64,000 nucleotides of DNA from Phytophthora hibernalis (Eukaryota > Oomycota > Peronosporomycetes > Peronosporales > Peronosporaceae): positions 372,001 through 436,000 of the forward strand of contig JAAKBF010000343.1 of NCBI GenBank assembly GCA_012656075.1, given 5' to 3'. Positions 1-10,858 of this stretch are shown here, piece after piece. The notes under the pieces are model-generated. The model was not told where the DNA came from. It made no database searches and saw only the letters and a list, made by a program, of their open reading frames with translations. A program made the translations under genes and the position numbers. Each line of letters begins with the position of its first letter. The first letter of the stretch is position 1.

Positions 1-309
1 CAGTTCAAGCACATGAAAGTATCCGGAGAGCGATCGTCGTTGTCGTCGTGTTAGGGTTTAGATAGCACCAGACAGCATCAGCGAGTTGTATCTCAAATGT
101 CCATGACACACTGTTCAGAGCTGTCACGACAAGGTACTTCCATACAGCACTTCGGCCGTATACAATGTCGTGTGAATTTTGCCAACATCCGAGTTTCTTA
201 GGCGGTTTTTAGACGAGAAAACACTGACCGAGGTCCGTTTTGTTGAGCGCGACGAATAAAGCAATCGATCAAGTGATTAACAAATTGGACCTTTCGAGCG
301 ATTGTATGA

Positions 310-830
310 CGTTTAGTTGACGTTCTGCCGAGTAACATTTTTCTATTCTGTATGATACTTTGCGTTGGGAAAATGCACCATGATCATCATGTAGTATCCA
401 TACAAGAGGGGAATGAGTGCCTCCAGATACGCTGTGAGTTCCAGACACTCCAAAGTATATAGGATCGTAAACGTTTCGCGAAGAATATTGGTGTGTTTCG
501 TTCTGGTAGCCAAAAGTACTCCAGACACTTCTCGAGATGTGCTCACTTCGCGCCTGCTAGTCGCTGTAGGATACACTACGCTAGAGGAACTCCGGAGAAA
601 TTGCTGAACCCTTTAGCAGGAGAAATAGACCTCAGTGATACTTTTGCAGTACTTGACCAGCGATGCATTGGGTGAGATGTATCTGCGGTGAATTTCTCCA
701 GCATATAGAGAAGATTTTTATCGGCAGGAGAAAGACGATGCGTCAGGCAAGAGCGTACAAATGAACTTGACACCGTTGTCAATGGCAACATGTCAAGCAT
801 AACCAAAAGTAATGCATGTAATGCATGCCA
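310..830 (-). pseudogene. Relic of the two-module membrane-protein family (C-terminal part)
   Basis: Read on the minus strand, this stretch encodes a recognisable fragment of the family that forms the array at 34.7-45.5 kb. At about 740-680 there is a piece like the end of the first module (FVRSCLTHRLSPADK, compare IRSCLP.. in the array). It is followed at about 520-345 by the start of the second module (ILRETF..LYTLECL, then TAYLEALIPLLYGYYM and FPNAKYHTE). The pieces lie in different frames. A TAG stops the reading at 343 exactly where the intact copies continue, although a few matching residues follow the stop. The whole first membrane module and the rest of the second are missing. This is a truncated, decayed copy about 34 kb from the array. 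The assignment rests on the array copies in this same window, so it is fairly secure. Confidence 0.75.
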
Positions 831-2076
831 TACATGTACAGTTGTTCAATAATTGTATCAAGCGAACCGCGAACCATTTGAAACTTTTGAGAGAATCGCC
901 CAGTTTTCGTATCAGAACATATTAAAGAAGCTGAATAATACGCTAATTAGAAAGTTTTGACTTGAAATCTCAGATAATATACTACCGGTTCATGTAATTG
1001 AAAAAATGGATAATATTGCTACCACGATTTTGAAAATGGAGATATTTAAAACACAACAAAGGCTCAAAAGATGAACGTCGCTCCAATGGTGTGCTTAAAT
1101 CGCGATTCGTACATGCGCACTGTACTGGTTCGTAAGCATCTTTTCGTTTGACAAAATTTCAATTTTTAGGTTATTTACAGCCACCCCAGGTTCATGCTTT
1201 CCGCAAGATTTGCAGGTGACTCACCGTACGTCTCGTCACGAGAGAGCTTCTTCGACAGTGGGTGCTTTGGATGCAATGAGTAATACATGTAAGTGGGCTT
1301 CGACCGCATTCGCCAATATTCAACTTTCACTGCAAAATTCAATGCGATAAGGTTTTAACTCCAGTCGAGTTGACCTTACGTCCACGACACCACAGTGACG
1401 CACCAGATACAACCAATCAAGTGAAGGTCAAGGGCGGAAAACATCCGGCTAAAGGTGATGAGCTCGGACAGGTTTTTCGAGCATAAAACAATTCACTACA
1501 TGTATTAATACATGTATATATTACCGTTTTACGTAAAATAGCCGCCTTGCTACACGCAAATACAGAGCCAATCGTCTTCTTTGAGAAGGCAACATCGCGG
1601 CAGCGTCGCTTGAATTTGATTTCGAAGTTTGGTCAAGGGGAGCGTAATTAATGGTTACAGTTTGATTCGCGTTTCATGATAAAAACGGATTATTAATAAT
1701 GGTTTTTTGTACATGTAGCTTCACCTTTCAAAAACGGATAAAAGAGTTGTATTTAGTTTAATTAAACTGCACAAACTTTCCAACGAATGCGGCGAAACGA
1801 ATGGATCAAGATTGGTTGCGATCCCAGTTTGTATTCACACGTCAAAACAGCACATTTGCATCAGTTTGAAACGCAAAAACGGAAAGCCTTTCCTTCTCAC
1901 CGTGACAAGAAGCGTGCATCGAAAGTTTTCTGCTCTCTTCAATTCCCACAACGCTGCGAAAAGTGTCCGAAGTTTTTTAGTCAGCTGAACAAACACCCCA
2001 TCAACAATAAAACATATACAACCCCCAGCTTATTTTAAATCCGTGCCGAAAATCAACTGGCGAGTTTCCCGATCAC
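831..2076. other. Intergenic region, AT-rich, no gene recognised
   Basis: No convincing coding sequence was found. A small open frame at 1787-2038 has no recognisable features. The region contains several short palindromes of the type TACATGTA (near 832, 1287, 1497-1518 and 1710). Confidence 0.5.
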
Positions 2077-2090
2077 TCACTCGCCAATTC
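2077..2090 (+). promoter_or_regulatory. Oomycete INR+FPR-like core promoter of the bZIP gene
   Basis: TCACTCGCCAATTC matches the oomycete initiator plus flanking promoter region (TCAYTYYNCAATTT-like). It lies 40 bp before the ATG at 2130, a normal distance for these short 5' leaders. Confidence 0.55.
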
Positions 2091-2129
2091 GAGCAAAAAG
2101 CGTAACGGACGCCTTGCTACCTCTCCACA

Positions 2130-3120
2130 ATGGCCACCATGCCCACGCTCCTGGCGCTCCAAGAGGAAAAAGCCGCCGTCCATCTACCAGCCAAAGGCAA
2201 GCAACCAGCCAAGCAACCGCCAGTCGAACCGCCCAAGGAGAAGCCACGAAGAGGAAGACGTCGACTGTTACACGATGAAGACCAAAGACGCGCTCGACGT
2301 AAAGTGCAGTGCAAATTGAACCAACGAAGATACCGAGCAAGGCAACGAGGGCTTATTAGTGAGTTGTCACTGGATACGGAAGGACTTAACGGCCATCTAC
2401 AAGACTTACAAGACTACCGGGACTTCCTCCGAGGCTACAATGATACAGAAGCTTCTACGACCTGGGACGACAAGAGACCTTTGTTGGTGGTGAAGCACTT
2501 TTTAAGAGCTGAGCTGGTTTCGCCCTCCATTCCACGGAGTCTAGTACACTACAAGAGAGTTTTGTGAGACTGGTGTGCAGTTCCGAGATGGTGGCTCAGG
2601 GTCTACGACGGACGGTGTGGAAGCTATGTTGTTGCAACTTAAGAGGTACACGTCGTACCATGGCACGATGGAGGTTCTGCCTGGAGAGGTGACGATGATG
2701 CACGCCCCGTGTCAACAGTTGGATGCACAACCGGACGAGACGAAACTCACGTGGGTGCTGCAAGCTAAAGGCAGTTTGGCTATGAGAATCTCGAGAGACA
2801 CGCTCATGCTCGTGTATCCACACGTGCTAAGACGACATGAGGAGCTGGCGCAGCGTATTGTGGGCCAGACGATCGAGCCGGAGTTCGCTGCTACGTTCCA
2901 CTTTGACGCACACGCCAAGGTGACGAAACTGGACCAACACGTGGACTTTGCAGGGGCCTTTTTGAGGTTACTCGGCAATGCACAGGACGTGGCGACGCTG
3001 TTGGATGGAGCACTCATTTCCCCCTTCTCGGAGCTGGGCATGGACCCACAAGGCTCTACGGCTGAGTCGGCGCTCACGAGAGGCAGCAAGCAGCTCAGCC
3101 TCAAGTTCATTTTATTGTAG
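2130..3120 (+). CDS. Oomycete-type bZIP transcription factor (one frame break)
   Basis: This is a probable nuclear DNA-binding protein. The first part (ATG 2130) has a lysine/proline-rich N-terminus and then a very basic stretch (RRARRKVQCKLNQRRYRARQ, residues about 53-72) followed by a weak leucine heptad. This is the basic region and zipper of oomycete bZIP factors, with a non-classical residue where most bZIPs have an alanine. The frame stops at 2567, and the next frame (from about 2563 to 3120) continues directly with a conserved-looking regulatory domain (QFRDGGSGS..) of about 180 residues. The switch lies at the TTTT run 2560-2563, where one base too many would explain it. A 17 bp GT...AG stretch at the same place is far too short to be an intron. 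Together about 330 residues. The family call is good; the target genes are unknown. Confidence 0.75.
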
Positions 3121-3270
3121 ACGGCTAAGCAGTTAATGGCCTGGGTTTTATGTGGTTGATGTACAATGTTGACGGGACGGGGAAGAAGACAGTGGAGTGA
3201 ATTGACATTACACTAGCTACGTCTATCTCAGGGGCTGCAAGCTCGCAGTGCCAAAGACTAGAAGCAGGTC

Positions 3271-4443
3271 TTACTCCTTCTTGTAGTAGTTGGCCGGCAC
3301 GAAGGGCATCTTGGTGATCACAGCCTTCTGCGTTTTCTTGCGCGCCTTCACGTGCAGCTCCGTGCCGAGCTTGCCCACGCTCTTGTCCACGTAGGCCATG
3401 CCGATGGCTTTCTTGAGCGACGGGCTGAACGTGCCACTAGTCACATGACCGACAACCTTATCCTCCGCATCAAACAGCTCGGCACCCTCTCTGGCCGCCG
3501 CTCCTTCCACCACGAACCCCACACGCTTCTTAGTCGCGCTCTTGTTCTTGAGCTGGTCCATGATGACCGCATGACCAGGAAACCCTCCTTCCTCACGACG
3601 TCGCTTGCCAATCGTCCAGGCCAACATGCCCTCAATCGGCGTCGTTTCCGGGGTAATATCATGTCCATGGAGACACAAGCCCGCCTCCAGTCTCAGACTG
3701 TCTCTAGCTCCCAATCCAGCTTCCAACACCCGTTCATCCGCCAGCAACGCACGCGCAAAAGTCTCTGAATCTTTACTCAACACGGAGATCTCGAACCCGT
3801 CTTCTCCAGTGTACCCACACCGGGTCAAAATCACGTCCACCTGTTGTCCCTGCACTTGCAACGGCGTGAAGACGCCGTGCATAAACTCCAAGTCTTTCAA
3901 CTTCACATTGGGCTTCAGACTCTCAACCACATCCTTAGCTCCAGGTCCTTGCAGAGCCACCAAAGCTCGATCCTCGATGCGTTCAATGGCCGCATCTCCT
4001 TGGAATTTCTCCAGCAACTGGTGCATGTGAATCAGATCTGCGTCCTGGTTGCCGGCGTTCACCACCACGTACATGTGGTCGTCGTAGCGACTGATGACGC
4101 AGTCGTCGAGGATGCCTCCCTGGTCGTTGGTGATGAGGCTGAGCTTGGCTTCTCCGCTGTTTAAAGCCTGCAGATCTCCCACCACCACCTGTTCCAGGAA
4201 CTGCAGACGGTCGGCGCCTGTGACGCGCACTTGGCCCATGTGTGAGACGTCGAAGAGCGACGCTTTGCCTTGTTCGCGAGTGTGCAGATGCGACTGCAGG
4301 ACGCCTGCGGAGTACTGCACGGGCATGGAGTAGCCTGCAAAAGGCACCATCTTGCCGCCGAGAGACACGTGCAGGTCATGCAGAGGCGTCTTCTTCAGAG
4401 CCGACGCAGCGGACGAGAAACAGCGGACGGACGGACGCGACAT
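3271..4443 (-). CDS. gcvT: Aminomethyltransferase, T protein of the glycine cleavage system, mitochondrial
   Basis: Transfers the aminomethyl carbon from the H protein to tetrahydrofolate, releasing ammonia, in the mitochondrial glycine cleavage complex. The frame is intact, about 390 residues, the usual length for the family. The ATG at 4443 gives a short Ser/Arg-rich N-terminus (MSRPSVRCFSSAASALKK) typical of a mitochondrial presequence; the frame also reads upstream through a TTG, which is unlikely to be used. The family folate-binding and core motifs are visible: HVSLGGKMVPFAGYSMPVQY, FDVSHMGQ, NDQGGILDD, the RCGYTGEDGFEI segment and ARDSLRLEAGLCLHGHDI. The C-terminal barrel (VGHVTSGTFSPSL, IGMAYVD) is present. 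This is one of the few long genes here without a frame break. Strong call. Confidence 0.96.
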   Translation of the reverse strand: MSRPSVRCFSSAASALKKTPLHDLHVSLGGKMVPFAGYSMPVQYSAGVLQSHLHTREQGKASLFDVSHMGQVRVTGADRLQFLEQVVVGDLQALNSGEAKLSLITNDQGGILDDCVISRYDDHMYVVVNAGNQDADLIHMHQLLEKFQGDAAIERIEDRALVALQGPGAKDVVESLKPNVKLKDLEFMHGVFTPLQVQGQQVDVILTRCGYTGEDGFEISVLSKDSETFARALLADERVLEAGLGARDSLRLEAGLCLHGHDITPETTPIEGMLAWTIGKRRREEGGFPGHAVIMDQLKNKSATKKRVGFVVEGAAAREGAELFDAEDKVVGHVTSGTFSPSLKKAIGMAYVDKSVGKLGTELHVKARKKTQKAVITKMPFVPANYYKKE

Positions 4444-4450
4444 GGTCAAG

Positions 4451-4464
4451 GTTGGGGAATGAGG
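4451..4464 (-). promoter_or_regulatory. Possible INR element of the T-protein gene
   Basis: Minus strand CCTCATTCCCCAAC resembles the initiator TCATTYYNCA. It lies only 8-20 bp before the ATG at 4443, so it would give a very short leader. Moderate support. Confidence 0.4.
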
Positions 4465-4963
4465 AGTGGCTACAAAGAGTGCGAACTTAAGGAAGACTTG
4501 AGGTTCCGAAGGGTTGCTTTGTTTATGTCTGTTGAGGTATGACGCACACGGTGTTGAAGAGACCCGATTGGTTTAAAAGACGCGTCCAATCGAAAGAGAT
4601 TGGATGCGGGTTTCTATCCGTTAGAAATGGCTACAATGTGTTGGCTTGGAAGTTCCACAGTGTTCCAAGACTTTTTTATTATTATACAGCTTATTGTGCT
4701 ACTGACCAGTGTTCCAAGACTTGGTCACATTAGGATACAAGTTATGACGAAAGGTCTCAATTGAAACGAGGAAAGAGAACTACTCAGTTTAGTGATTTTA
4801 GTGTTTGAACTCCTTTTGAAAATCCAAGGCCAAGACATGTTTTGTCTACCTTATTCGGCAATTTTTAGCACGGGGTCTTATTCACATTGAGCCGACATGC
4901 TTATTTTAGATCTGCCGGTGCCTTTTTTTAATTCAATCGACGTAGAATGGGTATGTGCACGTC
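4465..4963. other. Intergenic region between divergent genes
   Basis: About 500 bp between the minus-strand T-protein gene and the plus-strand ABC transporter. No gene was seen. The sequence TTATTCGGCAATTTTT at about 4851-4866 resembles the INR+FPR element found just downstream and may be a second start site. Confidence 0.4.
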
Positions 4964-4980
4964 TCACTCGGCAATTTGCC
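4964..4980 (+). promoter_or_regulatory. Oomycete INR+FPR-like core promoter of the ABC transporter gene
   Basis: TCACTCGGCAATTTGCC fits the composite oomycete initiator/flanking element almost base for base. It lies about 100 bp before the ATG at 5081. Confidence 0.6.
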
Positions 4981-5080
4981 GACTTCAACACAGGAAACAC
5001 TACATCCAGCTCAAAACTAAATACGCAGGTGATCTGGAAGACTGCATTAAAGACCTTCAACTTAAATCGATAGCTTCATC

Positions 5081-8000
5081 ATGCCTCTTCAGAAAATCCG
5101 TGACCAACTAATAACTTCCATTTTCGTGAAAAAGAGTACGGCCGATGATCAGTATGTCCTACTCAAAACGAGCAAGTCTAGCGACTCATGCTACCAAGAA
5201 AAGTCGCAAAGTAACGAAAATCCGCTCAACACCGCAGGTTTTCTTTCGATTGCGACTATGTGGTGGATGCACCCACACCTGATGCGTGGATTCCAGGCAC
5301 CGTTGGATGAGGATACTGTTTGGGATTTACCTTCGGCTGACCAAGCACGCCCACTACAGGAGAGGTTTGACATATTGCTAACAGCTGAATCCCAAAAAGT
5401 TGAGGGGCAAACAAAAAATGGATTGCCAAAGTCACCGAATGTGAACCGAGCGATTTGGGAGACCGTCAAACAAAACTGGGTAGCTGCATTTCCGTTATAT
5501 CTGGTAAGTGCAGGTCTCATGCTTTTCCAACCTTTCTTGATCAAGGCCATTCTCAAGAACATCAAAGGTGAAGAAAATTTTCACGGAATCTCTTCGGGTT
5601 ACGTGCTGGCTGTACTTCTTGGTGTTGCAGCTTTCTGCAGTGCTACGACCATTAGTGCAGGACGATTTTTGACAACTCGGGTTGCTTGCAACGCCCGAAT
5701 GATTGTTGTCAACAGCGCATTTCGCAAGATTCTTCGGCTCTCGGCTATCGCTCGTCGAACAATGGATACAGGAGAAATCGTCACTTTCGTGGGAGTTGAC
5801 AGTGATCGAGTCTTGGCAGCTTACAAGCTTGGGATGTGGTGCATCGTTGCGCCACTGATGCTGATCACTGTGAGTGTTCTGATTGGAACGCAGATGGGGA
5901 TTTCTGTCGGTCTTGCTGTTGCAGCGGCGAAAGTGCTGATCATTTATGGAGCTCTTGCGATGTCCAAGCAGATTGGACTCTACCGTCGCCAAATTTCACG
6001 AATTAGTGCAAACCGACTGAAGTTCACGAACGAGATGTTGCAAGGCATTCGAGTGGTTAAGCTTTACGGATGGGAAAACTTTGCTAACGAGTTGATCCAC
6101 GAAATTCGGCAGAAAGAGATCGGTCTGCTGCGCACATACAACCGTCTGCGTCTCGCTAACACGGTATTGATGTTCTTAGCCCCACCACTCCTCAACGTGG
6201 TTTGCTTCACTACCACAATTGCACTGGGCAATAATTTGGACGTGGCGACGACGTTTGTTATCCTGGCACTTACAAATGCTTGTCGAACACCCTTCAGTAT
6301 TTTCGCGGATGCGTCTATGGCTGTAGCAGAGGCTATCACGTCCACTAGTCGACTGTCAGATTTCCTCGCTGCGGGGAGAGCACTCAGGATATGAAGCTAG
6401 ACGATACTCGAGGTGTCTTGCCGCTGATCTCGATCGAAAATGGCGACTTCCAATGGGAAGACGAAGCCACTACGCCGACACTCGCGAATATCAATCTCAC
6501 ACTCCAACCTGGTTCAATCACAGTGGTTGTCGGAGCTGTTGGTAGCGGTAAAACTAGCCTCGTCAATGCAATTCTCGGCGAAATGCAGCAAATTCGAGGG
6601 ACGCGAGTGGTTCGTGGAGACATCGCATACGCGAGCCAGCAAGCGTGGATCCAGAATTTAAATGTACGCGATAACATTCTCTTCGGTGAACCGTATGATG
6701 AAAACCACTATCACCAAGTGATAGCAGCCTGCCAACTAGCCCCAGATTTTGAGATGTTGGAGCAGGGTGACCAGACAGAAATTGGAGAACGGGGTATTAA
6801 CCTTAGCGGAGGCCAGAAGGCTCGAGTCAGCGTGGCTCGGGCTATGTATCGTGCTCGCAAGTTCGACTTTGTCGTTCTGGATGACCCACTGAGTGCTCTT
6901 GATGTTCACGTGGCGAATGCAGTGTTTTCAGATGGACTGGTCGGTATCGCACAGGGAAAACTCGTTTACTAGTGTTGAATTCGCACTACCATTTGCTGCA
7001 ACACGCCGATCGTGTGCTGGTGATGGCAAATGGACAAATTGTCGGTGACGGATCGTTAATGGAAGTGCAGGGACAATTTCCATTCCTTCTGTCTACACCG
7101 CGTACTAGCGAACCACGCAGTAGTGAGCACTTGGAGTGCCATGAAGACACAGCGAAGCCATCACATGCTAATATCGTTGTTGTGAGAGGCGAGGGGTTGA
7201 ACAAAGTAAAACCAAATTCTTCTTCTCGAAAGCTGATCACTCAAGAGGATCGGCTCGTTGGGTCAGTGCGTCTGCAAACGTACATTGACTACTTAGCCGC
7301 GTCCGAGTGGGACGGCCGATGGGTCTGTATCACTATCGTTATTCTATTTGCTGTCGCCCAAACTGCACTATTCTCCTGCGACTTGTTCCTAAGCCGGTGG
7401 TCCCAGGGCTTTGTTACACTCAGTCAGACGAACTCGCTGGCAGTTTACGTGGGGATCGTCACCGGCGCAACCCTGTTGGTTTTCGTTTCCTGTCAGGCGT
7501 TCATGGAAATTTGCATGAAATGCTCTGTGAAAATTCATTTCAAGCATCTCCACAAGGTGATAGCAGCTCCTATCGCGACGTTCTTTGACGTCACCCCATC
7601 GGTCGGATTTTGAACCGATTTTCGAGAGACCTCGATGAAGTCGACAACCCATTGCCATATTCGTCTCTATGGTTGTTGCTCTGCATCTTTCAGGTGGCGT
7701 CTTCCTTCATTGTGTGCGCAGCGGTAAACCCATTCGTATTGTTCATGTATATCCCGGTGGGATACGGATGCTGGTTTGCTGCCAAGGTGTTTCAGACTTC
7801 TGCTCGTGAGTTGACACGCCTTGATGGTATCACCCGGTCGCCTTTCCTGAATTTGTTGACCGAGACGATCTCGGGTATCGAAACCGTGCGGGCATATAAC
7901 ATGGTGGATGCTTTTGCGACTCGATGCGAAGGGCTGCTGAACAAAAACATTAAAATGTACTTCCTCGTACAAACTGCTTCGAGGTGGCTCGATATGAGGA

Positions 8001-9013
8001 CAGACTGGTTCGTATCCTTCATTATTGGTTCTGTCGCGCTACTTGCTGTGGCAACCAAATCCAGCGTCGGAGCAGCTGTAGCAGGACTCAGTCTCACGTA
8101 CGCAGCTCAACTGTCTTCCAGCTTTCAGCGCATGACCACACTTTCAGCACAAGTTGAAAGCAGTATGACTTGTTTCGAGCGTATTGCGCATTTCAACTCA
8201 CTTGAAGAAGAAGGGCATGATCGTGAGTCGTCAAACAAAGACGCACTAGCCTCCAACTGGCCATGTACGGGCAATGTCATTTTTGAAAACATCTCGATGC
8301 GGTACCGACCTGATCTCCCGCTCGTGCTCAAGGGGTTATCATTTTCTGTTGCTAATGGAGAGAAAGTAGGCATCTGTGGACGTACCGGATCTGGAAAGAG
8401 CTCACTCATGAGTGTATTATTCCGTGTCGTCGAAATCCCGACCACTGGCCGGGTGTTCATTGATGGAGTGGACATCGCCACTATTACCGTGCACCAACTC
8501 CGTACGAAGTTGACAATTATCCCACAGGACCCAATGTTGTTCAGTGGATCGTTGCGAATGAACATTGATCCGTTCGCTGATAAGAGCGACTTGGAGTTGT
8601 GGGAAGTACTGCGCAAGGTGCATTTGTCGGATACAGTGTCGACATGGGGAAAAGGTCTAGACTATGAAGTGGCGGAGAAGGGTGAGAACTTGTCGGTGGG
8701 TCAGCGGCAGTTGCTGTGTATTGCTCGTGCGATGATCCGAGAAAGTAAGGTGATTGTGATGGATGAGGCGACGGCGAATGTGGATCAGGAGTCGGACAAG
8801 CTGATCCAGCAGACGATGAAAGAGAGTTTTGGTGGTGGAGCGAGCACGGTGTTGTGTATCGCTCATCGTATTGAGACGATCATGGACAGCGACAAGATTT
8901 TGGTGTTGGGCGCTGGTGAGGTCGTGGAGTACGATACTCCTGAAGTTCTGCTGAAGAGAAAGAATGGAGCATTCAAGACGCTCGTAGAGTCTTGCCAAAT
9001 CAATCCCTCATAG
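5081..9013 (+). CDS. ABCC-type (multidrug-resistance-associated) ABC transporter
   Basis: An ATP-driven exporter of the plasma or vacuolar membrane, about 1,310 residues, with the order membrane domain 1, ATPase 1, membrane domain 2, ATPase 2 and no extra N-terminal membrane domain. ATPase 1 (about 6420-7060) has Walker A GAVGSGKTSL, the signature LSGGQKARVSVARA and Walker B VVLDDPLSALD. ATPase 2 (about 8270-8960) has GRTGSGKSSL, LSVGQRQLLCIARA, VIVMDEATANVD and the switch histidine in CIAHRIETIMD. The reading frame changes three times, each time at a run one base too short: GGGG 6373-6376, AAAA 6957-6960 and CCCC 7594-7597. All three fall inside conserved segments and restore the family alignment, so one gene is annotated. 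The substrate cannot be told from sequence. Confidence 0.92.
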
Positions 9014-9097
9014 TCACGATAGACAGAAATATACGAGTTTTCAGACTCAGCGTACTTAGGTTCGTAAGCATCATTTCATCAAATGTTGCATTCCTGA

Positions 9098-10631
9098 ATG
9101 GTAGGGCTCATACTAACTTGCGCAATTCCCGGTGAGGCTGGAAGTGTGTTCGATATGAAGATCGACGATTGTGCGTATGTGACCGAGTTGAAGAAGGCGA
9201 TCAAGGTGGTTAAGCCGAACGAGATCCATTGTGACGCCAACGACCTGCAGCTTTACCTAGCAAAGGCGATGGAGGGCGTCTGGCTGGATGAAGCACCTGT
9301 GACGCTCGATAAATTCTGGAAAGGATCTACAATGTTGTTTTCTGGCTGCAAATTAACAGTGATACGCTTTTCGGGAAGAATTTTCAACCAGATAAAGGTG
9401 ACATCCACGTGCTGGTCGTGACTCCTGAGTTCGCATCAAAGCGTCCAGCATCTGCTGAACTTGATAATAAGACCTTGAAAAGATTGAAAATCATCGAACC
9501 CAGGACGCCGACGGACTTCATAAAGCTGTCCGTGAGTGAAGACGAGTTTCATCTCGACAATTTTTCTACGAAGCAACAAAGTGATAATCCGGTTATTTTG
9601 ACGCCTGGCCTGCACGAGTTTTGGGAGGGATTTGGCGATTTCCCACCGTATTATTTCGTTCGGAAGGAAGAAGTGATGTTCTGGGGGTGATCAAGAAACC
9701 CATGATAACTAAGGATCGTATTGTGATGGTAGGCTCCCGGGTGTCGGAAAGTCCTGCTTTATTATGCAACTTGCGTTCTACCTGGCGTGTATCATGAAGA
9801 AGAAAGTGCTTATCATTCGTCGCTTGAAAACATCCACACTGAATAACGTGGTGGTTCTTTTTGACGGCCAAGAATCATACGCACGACGAACGAATCTCTC
9901 ATCGAACGAATCGTTCGCCACCCGCGCTCAAGCTAAGGGCGCAATCGTTCTTGTTGACGGTTAAGTAGAGAACGAATCATGCGAACTTCTACCCTTTCAT
10001 TTTCTGGAAAACGTGATGCCAGTACGATGCGAAAGACGAAGATAATTCACATATTGTGGTTTTGCCGGCGTGGCATGAGGCTGACCTACTGCCGTACGCG
10101 AAGTTAACCGACTGGGTGCTCGAAACTGGTTTACGGAAGACCAAGGAGTTGGGTGCTTCAACTTGGTCAAAACTGGTAAAGGAGCAGTATTTCTACTGTG
10201 GTGGGCGTTTGCGGGAATTGTAGGACACATGTGAAAGAAGAGTTTGGTATGATTGCGTGGTAGTGAGGGATATCTAACCTTTCCGATTGGTGTACTCGTA
10301 CGGTGGTGCTCAAACTGAATACCAAGTGGATCGAATTTGTAGTCACTATATCACTGACACAAGCAACGAAGAACACTATCATAGGTGTCATTGGTGGAAA
10401 TTTGCGGGGTATGCGTTGAAGAAGTTGGGGCGGATTGGTGACACTGACAAGAATCTAGCTGTATACAAGTATGCAAAATCGATTGATGCTGATTTCCGTG
10501 GCGTCGCATACGAACAATTGCTTCACAGCGCAGTTCGAGGGGCGTTTGCAAAATGTGAACCCGTTGTGTTGACGATGCGAGAAGGGTCAAAATACGAGAA
10601 GATCGAAATTCAGGTGCTTTACAACGTTTAG
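9098..10631 (+). pseudogene. Decayed Crinkler (CRN) effector gene
   Basis: The ATG at 9098 starts a typical Crinkler N-terminus: ubiquitin-like opening, the LQLYLAK translocation motif (about 9249-9269; LxLFLAK class), then a DWL-like segment ending in the HVLVVTP motif near 9407-9427 that normally closes the conserved part. The C-terminal half has a P-loop-like piece (PGVGKSC, about 9735-9755), KKKVLIIRRLK, VVLFDG, and further downstream VYSYGG, YITDTSNE and YALKKLGR, as in P-loop-containing CRN C-termini. The parts lie in at least five frames, with in-frame stops at 9419, 9688, 9962, about 10220 and about 10275. Several breaks are not at base runs. It probably no longer makes a full-length protein, although run-length errors may add to the damage. 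Crinklers are secreted host-targeted proteins. Confidence 0.8.
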
Positions 10632-10858
10632 TATCATTTTGTGCGATAATTGTTGTAGGATGTCTCAAAATTGTGATATTACTTGAAAATAGTCGTTGAA
10701 TTATTACTTACCGGTACCGGTATATGATTTTTTCAGACTACTATTCAAATTTGGCAGTACTATCTAGCTGAATAGACGTTAGTATCACTATGTTATTACT
10801 AAAGTATTAGCTTACTATAGTACTGGTTTGAGTGATGTACTACCGAACCCTGATGTTG

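Noticed and set aside
1787..2038. 83-codon open frame as a gene
   Set aside because: No family resemblance and no promoter element, and it ends just before the bZIP promoter. Length is expected by chance.
2564..2580. GT...AG stretch between the two bZIP frames as an intron
   Set aside because: Only 17 bp long, far below any workable intron. A one-base change in TTTT 2560-2563 explains the break.
5081..9013. Several half-transporter genes in an operon-like row
   Set aside because: The pieces follow the exact ABCC domain order and break inside conserved motifs at base runs, so they are one gene.
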